Source: Alteribacter natronophilus
GTDB lineage: Bacteria > Bacillota > Bacilli > Bacillales > Salisediminibacteriaceae
Length of the DNA stretch: 64,000 nt
Assembly: GCF_006007885.1 (NCBI RefSeq)
Contig: NZ_VCRO01000006.1
Location: 74,920 to 138,919, forward strand
Reading direction: 5' to 3'
Both the position numbers and the translations under genes were made by a program. Shown here one piece after another: positions 7,926 through 16,210 of the stretch (the first letter of the stretch is position 1; each line of letters opens with the position of its first letter). The notes beneath the pieces are model-generated. The model saw nothing but the letters and a program-made list of their open reading frames with translations, was not told the DNA's origin and made no database searches.

Positions 7926-8811
7926 CATCGATTCCCCCTTTCCGTTCATCGGTGAGATAGACGCACACATCACTTGCGGAAACAGGAGAAAGATCGAGCT
8001 GTTTTTCCCTGGCCTCTTTTATATGTGTGTCGTGAATCGTATTTTCCACGACGGCGTATAGCCGGCCTGCAGGCCCACTTCTTCTTGCAATGATGTTCTT
8101 TCCGCCCAGCCAGTTCGTAACCGCACGCTCGCTGCCCTGTATAGAAACAGCGTATTCTTTCAGATCAGAAACCGGCATATGCAGGTGTTCCCGGCCGTTT
8201 TTAATGAGCAGCACATCTTCAAGCAGATCCTCAATTTCGCTCAGATGATGGCTGGATAGAAGAACCGTCCTCGGGTGAGCAATATAATCCTTTAACAGTG
8301 CCCGGTAAAAATCCTTACGGACAGCTTCATCCATTCCTGTAGTCGGCTCATCGAAAATCGTGAGCGGGGAGCGCGAGGCGAGGCCAAAAATCGCGTTAAA
8401 CATACTTCTTTTCCCTTTGGACAGCCGCTCATGAATGTCATGCCTGGTGAAGCCGAAATACTCAAACAGCCTGCCTGCCAGTTCATGATCCCAGTTCCGG
8501 TAAAAATTCTGTCCCTCCTCAAGAATTTCCAAGCATGTAAGGCCGTTTGGAAGATTCATAGTATCATTGATAAAAACGATATTGGCCGAAACCGTCAGGG
8601 AGTTAAAAGGATTCGCCCCAAATACCTGTATTTCCCCGTCAGTCACTCGCCTGTGCCCGGCAATCATATTCAGAAGTGTTGTTTTTCCTGCTCCGTTTCT
8701 ACCAATGATCCCTGTGATTTTGTTCTTCTCAATCGTGCACGAAAGCTCGTTGAGAGCCCGCTTGTTTTTATATGTCTTCGTAATCTCCCTGCATTGAACA
8801 GCTGTGGTCAT
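7912..8811 (-). CDS. ABC transporter ATP-binding protein, YtrB-like
   Basis: One ABC ATPase domain in the first ~220 residues: Walker A GRNGAGKTT, Walker B LTIFDEPTTGMD, H-loop LLSSHHLSE. The signature is the unusual LSKGKRS where LSGGQ is usual, a trait shared with YtrB-type ATPases. The last ~80 residues are an extra domain. The length is 299 aa. The start overlaps the GntR stop codon (ATGA) and the 3' end overlaps the permease, so regulator, ATPase and permease form a tightly coupled operon. Confidence 0.88.
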   Translation of the reverse strand: MTTAVQCREITKTYKNKRALNELSCTIEKNKITGIIGRNGAGKTTLLNMIAGHRRVTDGEIQVFGANPFNSLTVSANIVFINDTMNLPNGLTCLEILEEGQNFYRNWDHELAGRLFEYFGFTRHDIHERLSKGKRSMFNAIFGLASRSPLTIFDEPTTGMDEAVRKDFYRALLKDYIAHPRTVLLSSHHLSEIEDLLEDVLLIKNGREHLHMPVSDLKEYAVSIQGSERAVTNWLGGKNIIARRSGPAGRLYAVVENTIHDTHIKEAREKQLDLSPVSASDVCVYLTDERKGGIDDVFE

Positions 8812-9194
8812 TTTTCCTCACCCTCCCCCTTCTGATTGACTTCCCTGATCATGCGGATGACTTCCTCTTCGCTTATATTCAGGTGCTTCGCCTCTGCCAC
8901 AATTTCCTCCACGAGCCGTCTCAACGTCTGATCCTTCCTTTTTTCGAGGATCGCCTCCCTGGCGCCGCCTGCTACAAACATACCGAGTCCCCGTTTTTTG
9001 TAGAGTATTTCCTCTTCCACCAGCTTCGTCAGTCCTTTTGCTGCCGTAGCCGGATTGATATTGAACATTTCCGCGAGCTGATACTGCGAAAAAACCTTCT
9101 CATCGTAGCCGAAGTTTCCGTTTAAAATTTCGGTTTCCAGCCACTCCGAGATTTGTATGTAAATCGGCTTGGCCCCGTCGGTATTAAGATTCAA
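8808..9194 (-). CDS. GntR family repressor, YtrA-like
   Basis: Short GntR regulator: winged helix-turn-helix in residues ~5-70 (PIYIQISEWLETEIL, then SQYQLAEMFNINPATAAKGL) and a short C-terminal helical tail instead of a large effector domain, as in the YtrA group. The frame is open to an ATG at 9218, but AGGGGGTG lies 7 nt before the TTG at 9194, giving MNLNTDGAKPIY, which is the usual N-terminus. It heads the ABC-2 operon and probably represses it from the inverted repeat near its own promoter. Confidence 0.88.
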   Translation of the reverse strand: MNLNTDGAKPIYIQISEWLETEILNGNFGYDEKVFSQYQLAEMFNINPATAAKGLTKLVEEEILYKKRGLGMFVAGGAREAILEKRKDQTLRRLVEEIVAEAKHLNISEEEVIRMIREVNQKGEGEEK

Positions 9195-9222
9195 AAGCGA
9201 ACACCCCCTATCTGACATAGTG

Positions 9223-9268
9223 CATTAGTGATGTAATGTAGTATACTCTGTTTTTCCAGTTTATGCAA
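9223..9268 (-). promoter_or_regulatory. Promoter and candidate operator of the GntR/ABC-2 operon
   Basis: TTGCAT (9268-9263), 17 nt, TATACT (9245-9240) on the minus strand form a strong sigma-A promoter. Just after the -10 lies the inverted repeat CATTA-N6-TAATG (9223-9238), covering the expected start site. It is the likely binding site of the GntR protein. Confidence 0.7.
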
Positions 9269-9336
9269 TTGTAAATCCGGCTGTGCAGGTTTATTAGTTT
9301 TCGTATCCCCCTCAAATAACCATTTGAAAAAGGCAG

Positions 9337-9369
9337 CAAAAAAACCGCCCCCAAAGCTGTGGGAGCGGT
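9337..9369 (-). terminator. Terminator of murG
   Basis: Minus-strand stem ACCGCTCCC / GGGGGCGGT with one G-T pair, followed by seven Ts. It lies 18 nt after the murG stop codon. Confidence 0.85.
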
Positions 9370-9386
9370 CTTCCTCTATTCAATCC

Positions 9387-10451
9387 TTACACATTTTCAA
9401 TTTCCCGGACGATTACATCCAGTGCGCTTCCCTGGCCTGAAGCTTTCATCGTTTCTACATACATCGTACGTTTTTCGTTTACCTGATCAAGCGCTTTGGC
9501 AAGGGAATCCTTTGTGAGGTCCTCTTCCTCCAGCTTGATGGCAAAGCCTTTATCCTCAAAGGACTGGGCGTTCATAATCTGGTCGCCGCGGCTCTGCTTC
9601 CGTGTAAGCGGAATGATAATCATCGGGATCTGCAACGCAAGAAATTCAAAGATCGCATTCGAACCGCCACGGGTAATGACGAGGTTTGTGGCAGCGAGAA
9701 TATCGGCCAGTTCCTCATTGACATACTCGAACTGACGGTACCCCTCCCGCCCTTCAAGCTCCTCATCGAGATTGTTTTTTCCGCAGAGATGAACAATCTG
9801 GTAGGTTTTTGTAAGTTCATCAAGGTTTTCACGTACGGTTTCGTTGATCCGCTTCGCTCCAAGGCTTCCACCCATGATCGTGAGGACGGGTTTTTGCTCA
9901 TGGAAACCGAGAAACTGCCTTCCATCCCCTGCTGATCCGGTAAGAATGCCTTTTCGGATCGGCGACCCGATCACGGTCGTTTTGGATGCAGGGAAATACT
10001 TTTTTGTTTCCTCGAAAGATGTAAAGATCTTCGTGGAAAAACGCTGTGAGATTTTGTTTGCAAGACCCGGAGTCATGTCGCTTTCATGGATAAAGATGGG
10101 GATACGCAGTGATTTAGCCGCGATAATAACCGGGACGGAAACAAATCCGCCTTTTGAAAACACAAGATCGGGCTTCAGACGCTTTAGAACCCTGCGCGCT
10201 TCGTGACAGCCTTTCACAACCCGGAACATATCGACCAGGTTTTCGAAATCAATGTAGCGTCTCAGCTTTCCGCTTCTGATGCCGTGATAGGGAACACCGA
10301 TCTTCTCGATCAGCTCTTTTTCAATTCCCTTTTTTGAACCAATGTATTGAATGTCCCATTTACTCCGGTCCATTTCATCGATAACAGCAATATTGGGCGT
10401 CACGTGTCCGGCCGTTCCGCCGCCCGTGAATACGATAGTTTTTTTACTCAT
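9387..10451 (-). CDS. murG: MurG-type UDP-GlcNAc lipid I glycosyltransferase
   Basis: Transfers GlcNAc from UDP-GlcNAc to lipid I on the inner membrane face, giving lipid II. The 354-residue GT28 protein has the N-terminal GGGTAGHVTPN loop, GGFVSVPVIIAA near residue 107, the donor-site motif GGSLGAKRIN near 194 and ITRGGSNAIFEFLALQIPMI near 260. It stands alone with its own promoter and terminator, outside any cell-division cluster. It is therefore probably the second MurG copy found in several Bacillus relatives, but the rest of the genome is not visible. Confidence 0.88.
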   Translation of the reverse strand: MSKKTIVFTGGGTAGHVTPNIAVIDEMDRSKWDIQYIGSKKGIEKELIEKIGVPYHGIRSGKLRRYIDFENLVDMFRVVKGCHEARRVLKRLKPDLVFSKGGFVSVPVIIAAKSLRIPIFIHESDMTPGLANKISQRFSTKIFTSFEETKKYFPASKTTVIGSPIRKGILTGSAGDGRQFLGFHEQKPVLTIMGGSLGAKRINETVRENLDELTKTYQIVHLCGKNNLDEELEGREGYRQFEYVNEELADILAATNLVITRGGSNAIFEFLALQIPMIIIPLTRKQSRGDQIMNAQSFEDKGFAIKLEEEDLTKDSLAKALDQVNEKRTMYVETMKASGQGSALDVIVREIENV

Positions 10452-10483
10452 AAGTCCTCCTGAAGATTGTGCAGTCTTTTTCC

Positions 10484-10512
10484 ATTATAGCGGATTGGAA
10501 GTGTCCAGTCAT
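10484..10512 (-). promoter_or_regulatory. Candidate promoter of murG
   Basis: Minus-strand ATGACT (10512-10507), 17 nt, TATAAT (10489-10484). The -10 is perfect and the -35 matches four of six bases. Confidence 0.55.
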
Positions 10513-10561
10513 TCTTCTAATTTCCTAATAAAATGATAGAAAAAGAGAGGAGGTGACCTCT

Positions 10562-10960
10562 GTGAATCCCGAAAGCCTGATCCGCACCGGGCTGAGCCAG
10601 CTTGGGAAGCCTTATAAATTTAATGCCCGGCCGCTTCAGACGAAAAACTTCGACTGCAGCTCGTTTATCCAGCATATTCACAGCGAGCATGGGGTCGCCC
10701 TCCCGCGTACCTCCCGCCAGCAGTACCTTGCCTGCACACCCGTTGCCATTGATGACCTTCAGCCCGGGGACCTCCTGTTTTTCACTACCCGTCGACGCAG
10801 GAAACGTGAAGGCATCTCAAAAATTGGACATGTTGCCCTGTATATAGGAAAAGGCCGTATCCTTCATACGTACCGCCCCCATAATAAAGTCACCGTATCC
10901 AAAATGAAAGGACGCTGGAAAAAGACCGCCCTTGCCGCAGGGCGCCCCCGCCAACAGTAA
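10562..10960 (+). CDS. NlpC/P60 family cysteine peptidase
   Basis: Small stand-alone NlpC/P60 domain of about 132 residues, predicted to cut gamma-D-Glu-mDAP bonds in peptidoglycan peptides. The catalytic Cys is at about 32 (NFDCSSF), His at 90 (KIGHVALY) and the third polar residue is His102 (LHTYRP). No signal peptide or wall-binding domain is seen, so export is uncertain; it may act on recycled muropeptides. A GTG at 10553 lies inside the ribosome site AGGAGG; the GTG at 10562, 8 nt after it, is the better start. Confidence 0.88.
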   Translation: MNPESLIRTGLSQLGKPYKFNARPLQTKNFDCSSFIQHIHSEHGVALPRTSRQQYLACTPVAIDDLQPGDLLFFTTRRRRKREGISKIGHVALYIGKGRILHTYRPHNKVTVSKMKGRWKKTALAAGRPRQQ

Positions 10961-11028
10961 TTGTATGAAACCTCCCGTCATTTCTTTCGTAAAAAAGACA
11001 GCAGTTCATTTTCAGGGAGGCATTTCTT

Positions 11029-11538
11029 ATGACTACTAAATCAAACCGGGTCTTCTTTTCGGATAACTTCTTCTCCGCCGGAAAAACACCCATTTATAAC
11101 GAAGCCGGAGAAGAGACAGGAAGTCTGGACCTGCAGAGTGCATTTAATTCCAATGTGGATATTCTGTCACGTAACGGCGAGATGCTTATGCAGGGAAGCC
11201 TCGCTTTTCTCCTGAACCAGTGGAAAATCACGGGCGATCGGGGAGAGGAAACAGGTGTACTGAAGCAGAATTTCACTCTTTTCAGCAGAAAGTTTGAATA
11301 CCGGGCCGGAAGCCGCGGCACGTACCGGATCGAGGGAGAACCTTTTTCCCATCAGTATACGATAGCGGGTGAGGATGGTTATATGCACGGGGACTTTCAC
11401 CGGACAAGCGCCTTTTTCCAGTCGGGCTCCTTTGAACTGATCAACCATTCGGATGTACTGACAGATGAAGAGCTTATTGCAGTAGTGATGGGCGTGCACA
11501 TGCTGAACAAACGAAAAAGAAGGCGTCAGAATAACTGA
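11029..11538 (+). CDS. Tubby C-terminal-like / LURP-one-related domain protein
   Basis: The 169-residue soluble protein has the alternating short strands of the LURP-one/Tubby-like fold. It opens with a strand pair and PIYNEAGEETGSLDLQSAF, and later has YRIEGEPFSHQYTI. Bacterial members have no settled function; membrane-lipid scrambling or binding is proposed for some. GGGAGG lies 8 nt before the ATG. It follows the NlpC/P60 gene by 68 nt in the same direction and is followed directly by an R1 repeat. Confidence 0.55.
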   Translation: MTTKSNRVFFSDNFFSAGKTPIYNEAGEETGSLDLQSAFNSNVDILSRNGEMLMQGSLAFLLNQWKITGDRGEETGVLKQNFTLFSRKFEYRAGSRGTYRIEGEPFSHQYTIAGEDGYMHGDFHRTSAFFQSGSFELINHSDVLTDEELIAVVMGVHMLNKRKRRRQNN

Positions 11539-11546
11539 CGCAGGAA

Positions 11547-11766
11547 GAGGCTGGACATAAGGAAAGTTTTTAGATGAGAATCCGAACAAAAAGCTGACAA
11601 GCGGATGTAATATTCGCCGACTCCTGCGGGAGGAAAAGCGCAGGTGAGACCCCTTAAGTAGCGAAGCACGCGGAGGCTCAGCCGCTTCCCGCGGAAAGCG
11701 GCGTATATTTCAGGAGCGATTTACCTGCACCGCATAGTGATTGTTCTTCTGTAAAAACACTTCTGT
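11547..11766 (+). repeat. R1 repeat element, copy B
   Basis: Same orientation as copy A. It opens GAGGCTGGACATAAGG and keeps the centre, with small changes (CCCCTTAAGTAGCGAAG). The last part is eroded: it breaks off at CTTCTGT and lacks the closing CCCAGCC. It lies between the Tubby-like gene and the converging Nif3 gene. Confidence 0.9.
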
Positions 11767-11804
11767 TAGTAAGTCTGTTTCCCCGGGCAGAGCGGTATTA
11801 CAGA

Positions 11805-12575
11805 TCAGCATCCAGCCATCCCGCCTGCTTCCAGATGCTGTTCTTCGATATGTACAACCTCTGTTTCGGGATGAACCCACGCCACCTTCTTTGCAAAAGT
11901 CTCCACTCCGAACAGCTCCGTATATGTGTGACTGCCGACAATCATATTAAGACCGAGAAACTCGGCATACTGAATCGAGTAGAGGGTTGCCTCTCCGGTT
12001 ATGTAGGTGTCACAGTTCTGATCGTTGGCATACTTCAAGTGACCGGTGAGATTTCCCGCTCCTGTAAGAATGCCGATTCGCTCGATTTTTTTATCATTGT
12101 TTTTCCACACCCGGACGGGTTCACCGAGGACTGACTGTATCCTGTCCGAGAGGCTTTTCAGGCTGAGGGGCTGAGGCAGCCCGGCAACAGCCGGTGTTTC
12201 CTGCGTTTCCCAGCCCGAGTGGGTGATCACTTCGGCTCCGACCTTTACCGCAAGCGACGGAGCTGTGCCGAACCAGCTGAAATCCAGAGGGCCGTGAACG
12301 TAAAAGTGAGACATGCTGTTTTTTTGAAGCAGCTTTTGACAAGTTTCTTTCATTCCATACAGGATGTCGTCCCAGGCGTCGTGATGAGTAACGAGCAGGT
12401 CCACGTCTGCATTTGCGGCCTTTTCAATGACTTCCGGGGACAAATTAACGGCATAACCGATCCGATACATCTCTTTATCCGCATTAAACGTAACGCCCCA
12501 GTCATCAGAGAATTCCTGCAGCACTTTTTCCGGAAAAAACTCCCCCACTGTACTTAAAAACGCTTCCATTTTCAC
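11805..12575 (-). CDS. Nif3-like dinuclear metal centre protein
   Basis: The 256-residue DUF34/Nif3 family protein is predicted to bind two metal ions in a ring-shaped hexamer. The VDLLVTHHDAWDD segment near residue 62 and the C-terminal GSHTYTELFGVET segment supply the metal-binding His and Glu. Members act as metal-dependent hydrolases or GTP cyclohydrolase-I-like proteins, but the exact substrate is unknown. It is the short form without the inserted PII-like domain of Bacillus YqfO. It is probably the last gene of a three-gene operon (17 nt after the gene upstream). The start is GTG with GGAAGGGG upstream; Met3 is an alternative. Confidence 0.8.
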   Translation of the reverse strand: MKMEAFLSTVGEFFPEKVLQEFSDDWGVTFNADKEMYRIGYAVNLSPEVIEKAANADVDLLVTHHDAWDDILYGMKETCQKLLQKNSMSHFYVHGPLDFSWFGTAPSLAVKVGAEVITHSGWETQETPAVAGLPQPLSLKSLSDRIQSVLGEPVRVWKNNDKKIERIGILTGAGNLTGHLKYANDQNCDTYITGEATLYSIQYAEFLGLNMIVGSHTYTELFGVETFAKKVAWVHPETEVVHIEEQHLEAGGMAGC

Positions 12576-12592
12576 TCTGACCGGCCCCTTCC

Positions 12593-12910
12593 CTACTCAT
12601 TGAATTTAGTCACCGTTTCCCCTTCATGATAGACCGTGTACGTATGCCCGGATCCGGTTTCTGTAATCTCTACAAGGTAAACTTCATATTCCCCGTACAC
12701 ACGGTAAAACCCCGGTGCAGCACGGACAATGTCTTCAACATAAACACCTTCTCCGAGAAGAACTTCACGGAGGTGCTCGTCTTCAAAAAAAACCATCAGC
12801 TTTTCCTCTGCTTCCGCCTCTTCCGGACCTGACGATGCTGTAAAGTACACACTCAGAATTCCTGCTGCAGAGAGAATGACTGCAAACACAACCGTTCCCC
12901 ACTTATTCAC
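12593..12910 (-). CDS. Small membrane-anchored protein, unknown
   Basis: Not recognised. The 105-residue protein has one N-terminal membrane segment or uncleaved signal (about 5-25), an acidic stretch, and an exported domain of about 70 residues rich in Tyr, Val and Glu. It lies between a small membrane protein and the Nif3-like gene with short gaps of 25 and 17 nt, so it is likely co-transcribed. Confidence 0.65.
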   Translation of the reverse strand: MNKWGTVVFAVILSAAGILSVYFTASSGPEEAEAEEKLMVFFEDEHLREVLLGEGVYVEDIVRAAPGFYRVYGEYEVYLVEITETGSGHTYTVYHEGETVTKFNE

Positions 12911-12935
12911 GGAAACGCCCCCTTATTCATATTGG

Positions 12936-13214
12936 TCAGAAACTGCTGTTTAATGCCTCAATGAGAGACAGGATAAAAATCATAATCCCCGGAAAAAGAA
13001 CAAGGTTGCCGATCATGAGCGGAAGTCCCTGCTTCACGTTCCGGTTCAGTGTAATACCGGAAAAAATCAATCCCGCCGGAGTGAGGATCAGATTCACGAT
13101 CCAGAGTGGTACAGCTGTAAAAGGCAGAGTGACCGCAGGAGCGGTAAATGTTACAACCCAGACTGCAGCTGCTGAAAATAGACAGACAGCTGCCGGTATC
13201 CCGCTTCCTCTCAT
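12936..13214 (-). CDS. Small three-segment membrane protein, unknown
   Basis: Not recognised. The 92-residue protein is nearly all hydrophobic, with about three membrane segments. It is the first gene of the predicted operon ending in the Nif3-like gene. An AAAGGAG ribosome site lies about 6 nt before the ATG. Confidence 0.65.
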   Translation of the reverse strand: MRGSGIPAAVCLFSAAAVWVVTFTAPAVTLPFTAVPLWIVNLILTPAGLIFSGITLNRNVKQGLPLMIGNLVLFPGIMIFILSLIEALNSSF

Positions 13215-13284
13215 AATGCCAGCTCCTTTTTAGTCAGAATTATATGAATTCAGAGTACCACAAATGTCTTCTGTTGTGAGCATG

Positions 13285-13320
13285 AAAAATCCCCGGCCTC
13301 ACTCTCGTGAACAGCCGGGG
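13285..13320 (-). terminator. Terminator of the csbD-like gene
   Basis: Minus-strand arms CCCCGGC and GCCGGGG with a long loop, followed by ATTTTT, 6 nt after the stop codon of the CsbD gene. Confidence 0.75.
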
Positions 13321-13326
13321 CATAAT

Positions 13327-13509
13327 TTAGCGGTCTTCTTTTACTTTCCCTGAAGCTTCCTGGAACTCGCCTTTTACTTTATCCTTCTTTCCTTCTTTCT
13401 GGAGGTTCCGGTCATCTGAGGCATTTCCTGCCTGATCCTTGAATTCTCCTTTTGTTTTGCTGACAGCGCTTTTTACCTTGTCGGATACACTTTCTTTGTT
13501 ATCAGCCAT
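13327..13509 (-). CDS. CsbD family stress protein
   Basis: The 60-residue, very hydrophilic Lys/Glu-rich protein starts MADNKESVSDKVKS, with two copies of the KxKGEF(K/Q) pattern typical of CsbD (KTKGEFKDQAGNA and KVKGEFQEASGK). In Bacillus csbD is a general-stress gene under sigma-B; its biochemical role is unknown. The open frame runs further upstream, but AAGGAGG 8 nt before the ATG at 13509 fixes the start. A sigma-B-like promoter precedes it. Confidence 0.88.
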   Translation of the reverse strand: MADNKESVSDKVKSAVSKTKGEFKDQAGNASDDRNLQKEGKKDKVKGEFQEASGKVKEDR

Positions 13510-13542
13510 GAGATCAGCCTCCTTCTTATCGTTACATATCTC

Positions 13543-13568
13543 ATTACCGTTTTGAGCAATGGTAAAAC
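13543..13568 (-). promoter_or_regulatory. Candidate sigma-B promoter of the csbD-like gene
   Basis: Minus-strand GTTTTA (13568-13563), 14-nt spacer, GGTAAT (13548-13543). This is close to the sigma-B consensus GTTTAA-N12-16-GGGTAT and agrees with known sigma-B control of csbD. Confidence 0.55.
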
Positions 13569-13623
13569 GTTCGATCTCTGGTAAACTGGTATATAACCAA
13601 CAAGAAAGAAAGGGCGTACTGCA

Positions 13624-14388
13624 ATGAGAAGATGGTTCCTGCCAGCAGGCACTATGCTGCTTGTCGGCGGCTGTGCAAATGAGGCGGCTGAAGAAAACAG
13701 CACCGTTCATGCAGCAGCTGCTGCCAGCATGTATCATGCTTTTACCGATATAGGAAAGGAATTTGAAGAAGAAACGGGTATAGAAGTGATCTTCACCTTC
13801 AGTTCAACCGGACAGATCAGCAGGCAGATTGAGGAAGGGGCTCCCTATGATCTGTTCGCTGCTGCAGGCGAAGATTACGTTTACGACCTGACCAGATCAG
13901 GCCACATTGATGAAGATTCCTTTTTCCCCTTCGCATACGGTGTTATCGGCCTTGTATTTGAGGAGGACGTTATGGGGACCCCTGTATCGGCTGAAACGCT
14001 GACAGAAGATCACGTGAACCGTATTGCCATTGCCAACCCGGAACACGCGCCATACGGGAAAGCTGCCAAGGAAGCGATGGAAACATGGGGGATTTGGGAT
14101 GAAGTTGAGGATAAAGTGATTTATGGCGATAATATCCGCCAGTCCTATCAGCACGTGGAAACCGGTAATGCCGATGTGGGGGTTGTATCACTGGCATTAA
14201 TGGAAGAAAACAGTTCACTGGAGTTTCAGGAAATTCCTCTTACAGATCACAATCCTATTGTGATGGCTCTCGGTATAACCGAGCAGGCAGAAAACCGAAG
14301 CGGTGCTGAAGCATTTTCCGACTTTCTCACCACCGGAACAGGACAGCAGATTCTCAGGGATCACGGGTTTCTGTTTCCGGAGGACTGA
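13624..14388 (+). CDS. modA: Molybdate ABC transporter substrate-binding lipoprotein
   Basis: The 254-residue periplasmic-binding protein type 2 is held to the membrane outer face. The signal ends in a lipobox LVGGC (Cys17). The mature part opens HAAAAASMYHAFTDIGKEF and has FTFSSTGQISRQIEEGAPYDLFAAA, the oxyanion-binding region of ModA. Later APYGKAAKEAMETWG and GNADVGVVSLAL are typical. It binds molybdate or tungstate and passes it to ModB, encoded 3 nt later. It is divergent from csbD. Confidence 0.9.
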   Translation: MRRWFLPAGTMLLVGGCANEAAEENSTVHAAAAASMYHAFTDIGKEFEEETGIEVIFTFSSTGQISRQIEEGAPYDLFAAAGEDYVYDLTRSGHIDEDSFFPFAYGVIGLVFEEDVMGTPVSAETLTEDHVNRIAIANPEHAPYGKAAKEAMETWGIWDEVEDKVIYGDNIRQSYQHVETGNADVGVVSLALMEENSSLEFQEIPLTDHNPIVMALGITEQAENRSGAEAFSDFLTTGTGQQILRDHGFLFPED

Positions 14389-14391
14389 TCG

Positions 14392-15054
14392 ATGGATACT
14401 TTGTGGGTTCCACTGCTCCTTTCACTGAAAGTCGCCGCTATTGCAACAATGATTGCGTTTTTTGCCGGTGTACTCCTTGCGTGGCTTTTTACAATGAAGA
14501 AAAATATCTGGACCGAGGGCCTCAGCCTTTTGACCATGCTCCCTCTCGTCCTTCCTCCCACAGTCCTCGGTTATTACCTGCTCGTGGGACTCGGGCGGAG
14601 AAGCCCTCTCGGTCAGTGGTATGAAGCAATTACCGGTTCCCCGATCGTCTTCACATGGCAGGCGGCCGTCATTGCCGCCGCGATTGCGGCACTGCCGCTG
14701 GTAGTTCGGCCTGTGCAGGCAGCGTTTGAATCCATCAGCCGTCAAAGCCTTGAAGCCGCTCAGCTGGACGGTGCCAATCAATGGCAGCTTCTAATCAGGA
14801 TCATCCTTCCCCTTTCAATCCCGGGAATAGTGGCAGGGGTAGTCTTAGGTTTTGCGAGAGCCATGGGGGAATTCGGTGCTACACTTATGGTCGCCGGCAA
14901 CATTCCCGGACAGACACAGACTCTCTCCATTGCCATTTATGACGCCGTACAGGCGAACCGGATGGATGATGCTCATATGATGGTTATTGTTTTAAGTATT
15001 ATTACTGTGGGTTTCCTGTTTATTATCTCCCGGAGTGCCGGACGTGTGCGGTAG
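14392..15054 (+). CDS. modB: Molybdate ABC transporter permease
   Basis: The 220-residue permease has about five membrane segments. The motif EAAQLDGANQWQLLIRIILPLSIPG (near residues 122-146) is the EAA loop that contacts the ATPase, and ARAMGEFGATLMVAGN is typical of ModB. GGAGG at the modA 3' end serves as its ribosome site. No modC ATPase follows: the next feature is an R1 repeat, then unrelated genes on the other strand. The ATPase must be elsewhere, or be shared with another transporter. Confidence 0.92.
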   Translation: MDTLWVPLLLSLKVAAIATMIAFFAGVLLAWLFTMKKNIWTEGLSLLTMLPLVLPPTVLGYYLLVGLGRRSPLGQWYEAITGSPIVFTWQAAVIAAAIAALPLVVRPVQAAFESISRQSLEAAQLDGANQWQLLIRIILPLSIPGIVAGVVLGFARAMGEFGATLMVAGNIPGQTQTLSIAIYDAVQANRMDDAHMMVIVLSIITVGFLFIISRSAGRVR

Positions 15055-15151
15055 TACATAGCGCTGGTTGGGCTGTGGGCGTGCGGAATTGTGCCGTTTC
15101 GTGGATATTCAGTGATTTAAGGTTGATAAGTTGTGCATCCGGGACAGAACA

Positions 15152-15383
15152 GGCTGGGACAGAAGTGTTTATATAGATGAAAATCCGAACAATCACTATG
15201 CGCTGCAGGTAAATCGCTCCTGAAATATTCGCCGCTTTCCGCGGGAAGCGGCTGAGCCTCCGCGTGCTTCGCACTGCGGGGTCTCACCTGCGCTTTTCCT
15301 CCCGCAGGAGTCGGCGAATATTTCATCCGCTTGCCAGCTTTTTGTTCGGATTATCACCTAAACACTTTTCTTCTGTCCCAGCC
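15152..15383 (-). repeat. R1 repeat element, copy C
   Basis: Inverted relative to copies A and B: it opens GGCTGGGACAGAAGTGTTT and closes TTCTGTCCCAGCC. It is close to full length and well conserved in the centre. It lies between the converging modB and ArsR genes, where modC would have been expected. The flank 15055-15151 holds no gene. Confidence 0.92.
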
Positions 15384-15412
15384 TCTTTTCTTTCCCCACA
15401 CCTCTGAAGTTT

Positions 15413-15760
15413 CTACTCTTCTTCCACAGCACGGATATGCCCGGGCCTGTCTTCAACTTCATGGCGCAGCTTTTCGAGTTTGTTATCCCAGAATCGGTCG
15501 AACCAGGCGAGCCACTCGCGAAGCTCATTCAGGGCTTCAGGCTCCAGCCGGTACCGTTTTTCCCTTCCGGCTTTTCTCACAGAAACCAGTTCTGCTTCAG
15601 CCAGCACTTTGAGGTGCTTTGAAATTGCCGGACGGCTCATGGCAAACCGGCTGCTGATCCTGGTCACCGCCATGTCCTCATTTGCCAGCATCTGCACAAT
15701 TTCCCGGCGGGTAGGATCTGCTACAGCCTGAAAAACATCATGCTTCCTCTCAGCTGCCAT
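15413..15760 (-). CDS. ArsR family transcriptional regulator paired with SRPBCC protein
   Basis: The 115-residue winged helix protein has AVADPTRREIVQML and the recognition region SRFAMSRPAISKHLKVL. No Cys metal site is present, so it is not a metal sensor of the ArsR/CadC kind. Its ATG follows directly on the TAA of the SRPBCC gene, so the two are translationally coupled. This regulator-AHSA1 pairing is common in Bacillus. It likely represses its own operon at the double dyad at 16211-16262. Confidence 0.88.
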   Translation of the reverse strand: MAAERKHDVFQAVADPTRREIVQMLANEDMAVTRISSRFAMSRPAISKHLKVLAEAELVSVRKAGREKRYRLEPEALNELREWLAWFDRFWDNKLEKLRHEVEDRPGHIRAVEEE

Positions 15761-16186
15761 TTACTTTTCTACCACATTTCGAAGGTCTTCAAGTACGATT
15801 TTGTCCCACCCGTTGTTCATCCGTTCACGGATCTCCGCTTGCGTCTGATCAGGTCCTGGTCCCGGAACGATTTCATCAGCATCTCCCCATCCACTGTGAA
15901 CGAGTGTAAATGCTGTTTTTTCACCTTTTTCCTCCAGAAGGAACGACACTACCCAGCCGTTATCGCCCCAAGTAAATGTCAATTCCCGAGGAGGCTCAAG
16001 CACGGCCACCCGGCACGGCACAGGGCCGAATGGGGACTGAATTGTAAACGAGGCATCTTTTTCGGCACGGAAATCGTTATCCATAAACCAGGAGGCAATT
16101 CCCTCTGCTGTAGCTACAGCCGACCAGACACGATCGATCGGCGCATTAAAAACGGTTTCCTTTCTAATTTCAGGTACATGACTCAA
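15761..16186 (-). CDS. SRPBCC (AHSA1-like) domain protein
   Basis: The 141-residue protein has a START-like hydrophobic cavity fold. Typical segments are TVFNAPIDRVWSAVATAEGIASWF near the N-terminus, PPRELTFTWGD in the middle and a long C-terminal helix ending MNNGWDKIVLEDLRNVVEK. Related proteins bind hydrophobic ligands; the ligand here is unknown. It is first gene of the two-gene operon with the ArsR regulator. Confidence 0.88.
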   Translation of the reverse strand: MSHVPEIRKETVFNAPIDRVWSAVATAEGIASWFMDNDFRAEKDASFTIQSPFGPVPCRVAVLEPPRELTFTWGDNGWVVSFLLEEKGEKTAFTLVHSGWGDADEIVPGPGPDQTQAEIRERMNNGWDKIVLEDLRNVVEK

Positions 16187-16210
16187 TTTGCAACACTCCT
16201 CAGTTAAAAT

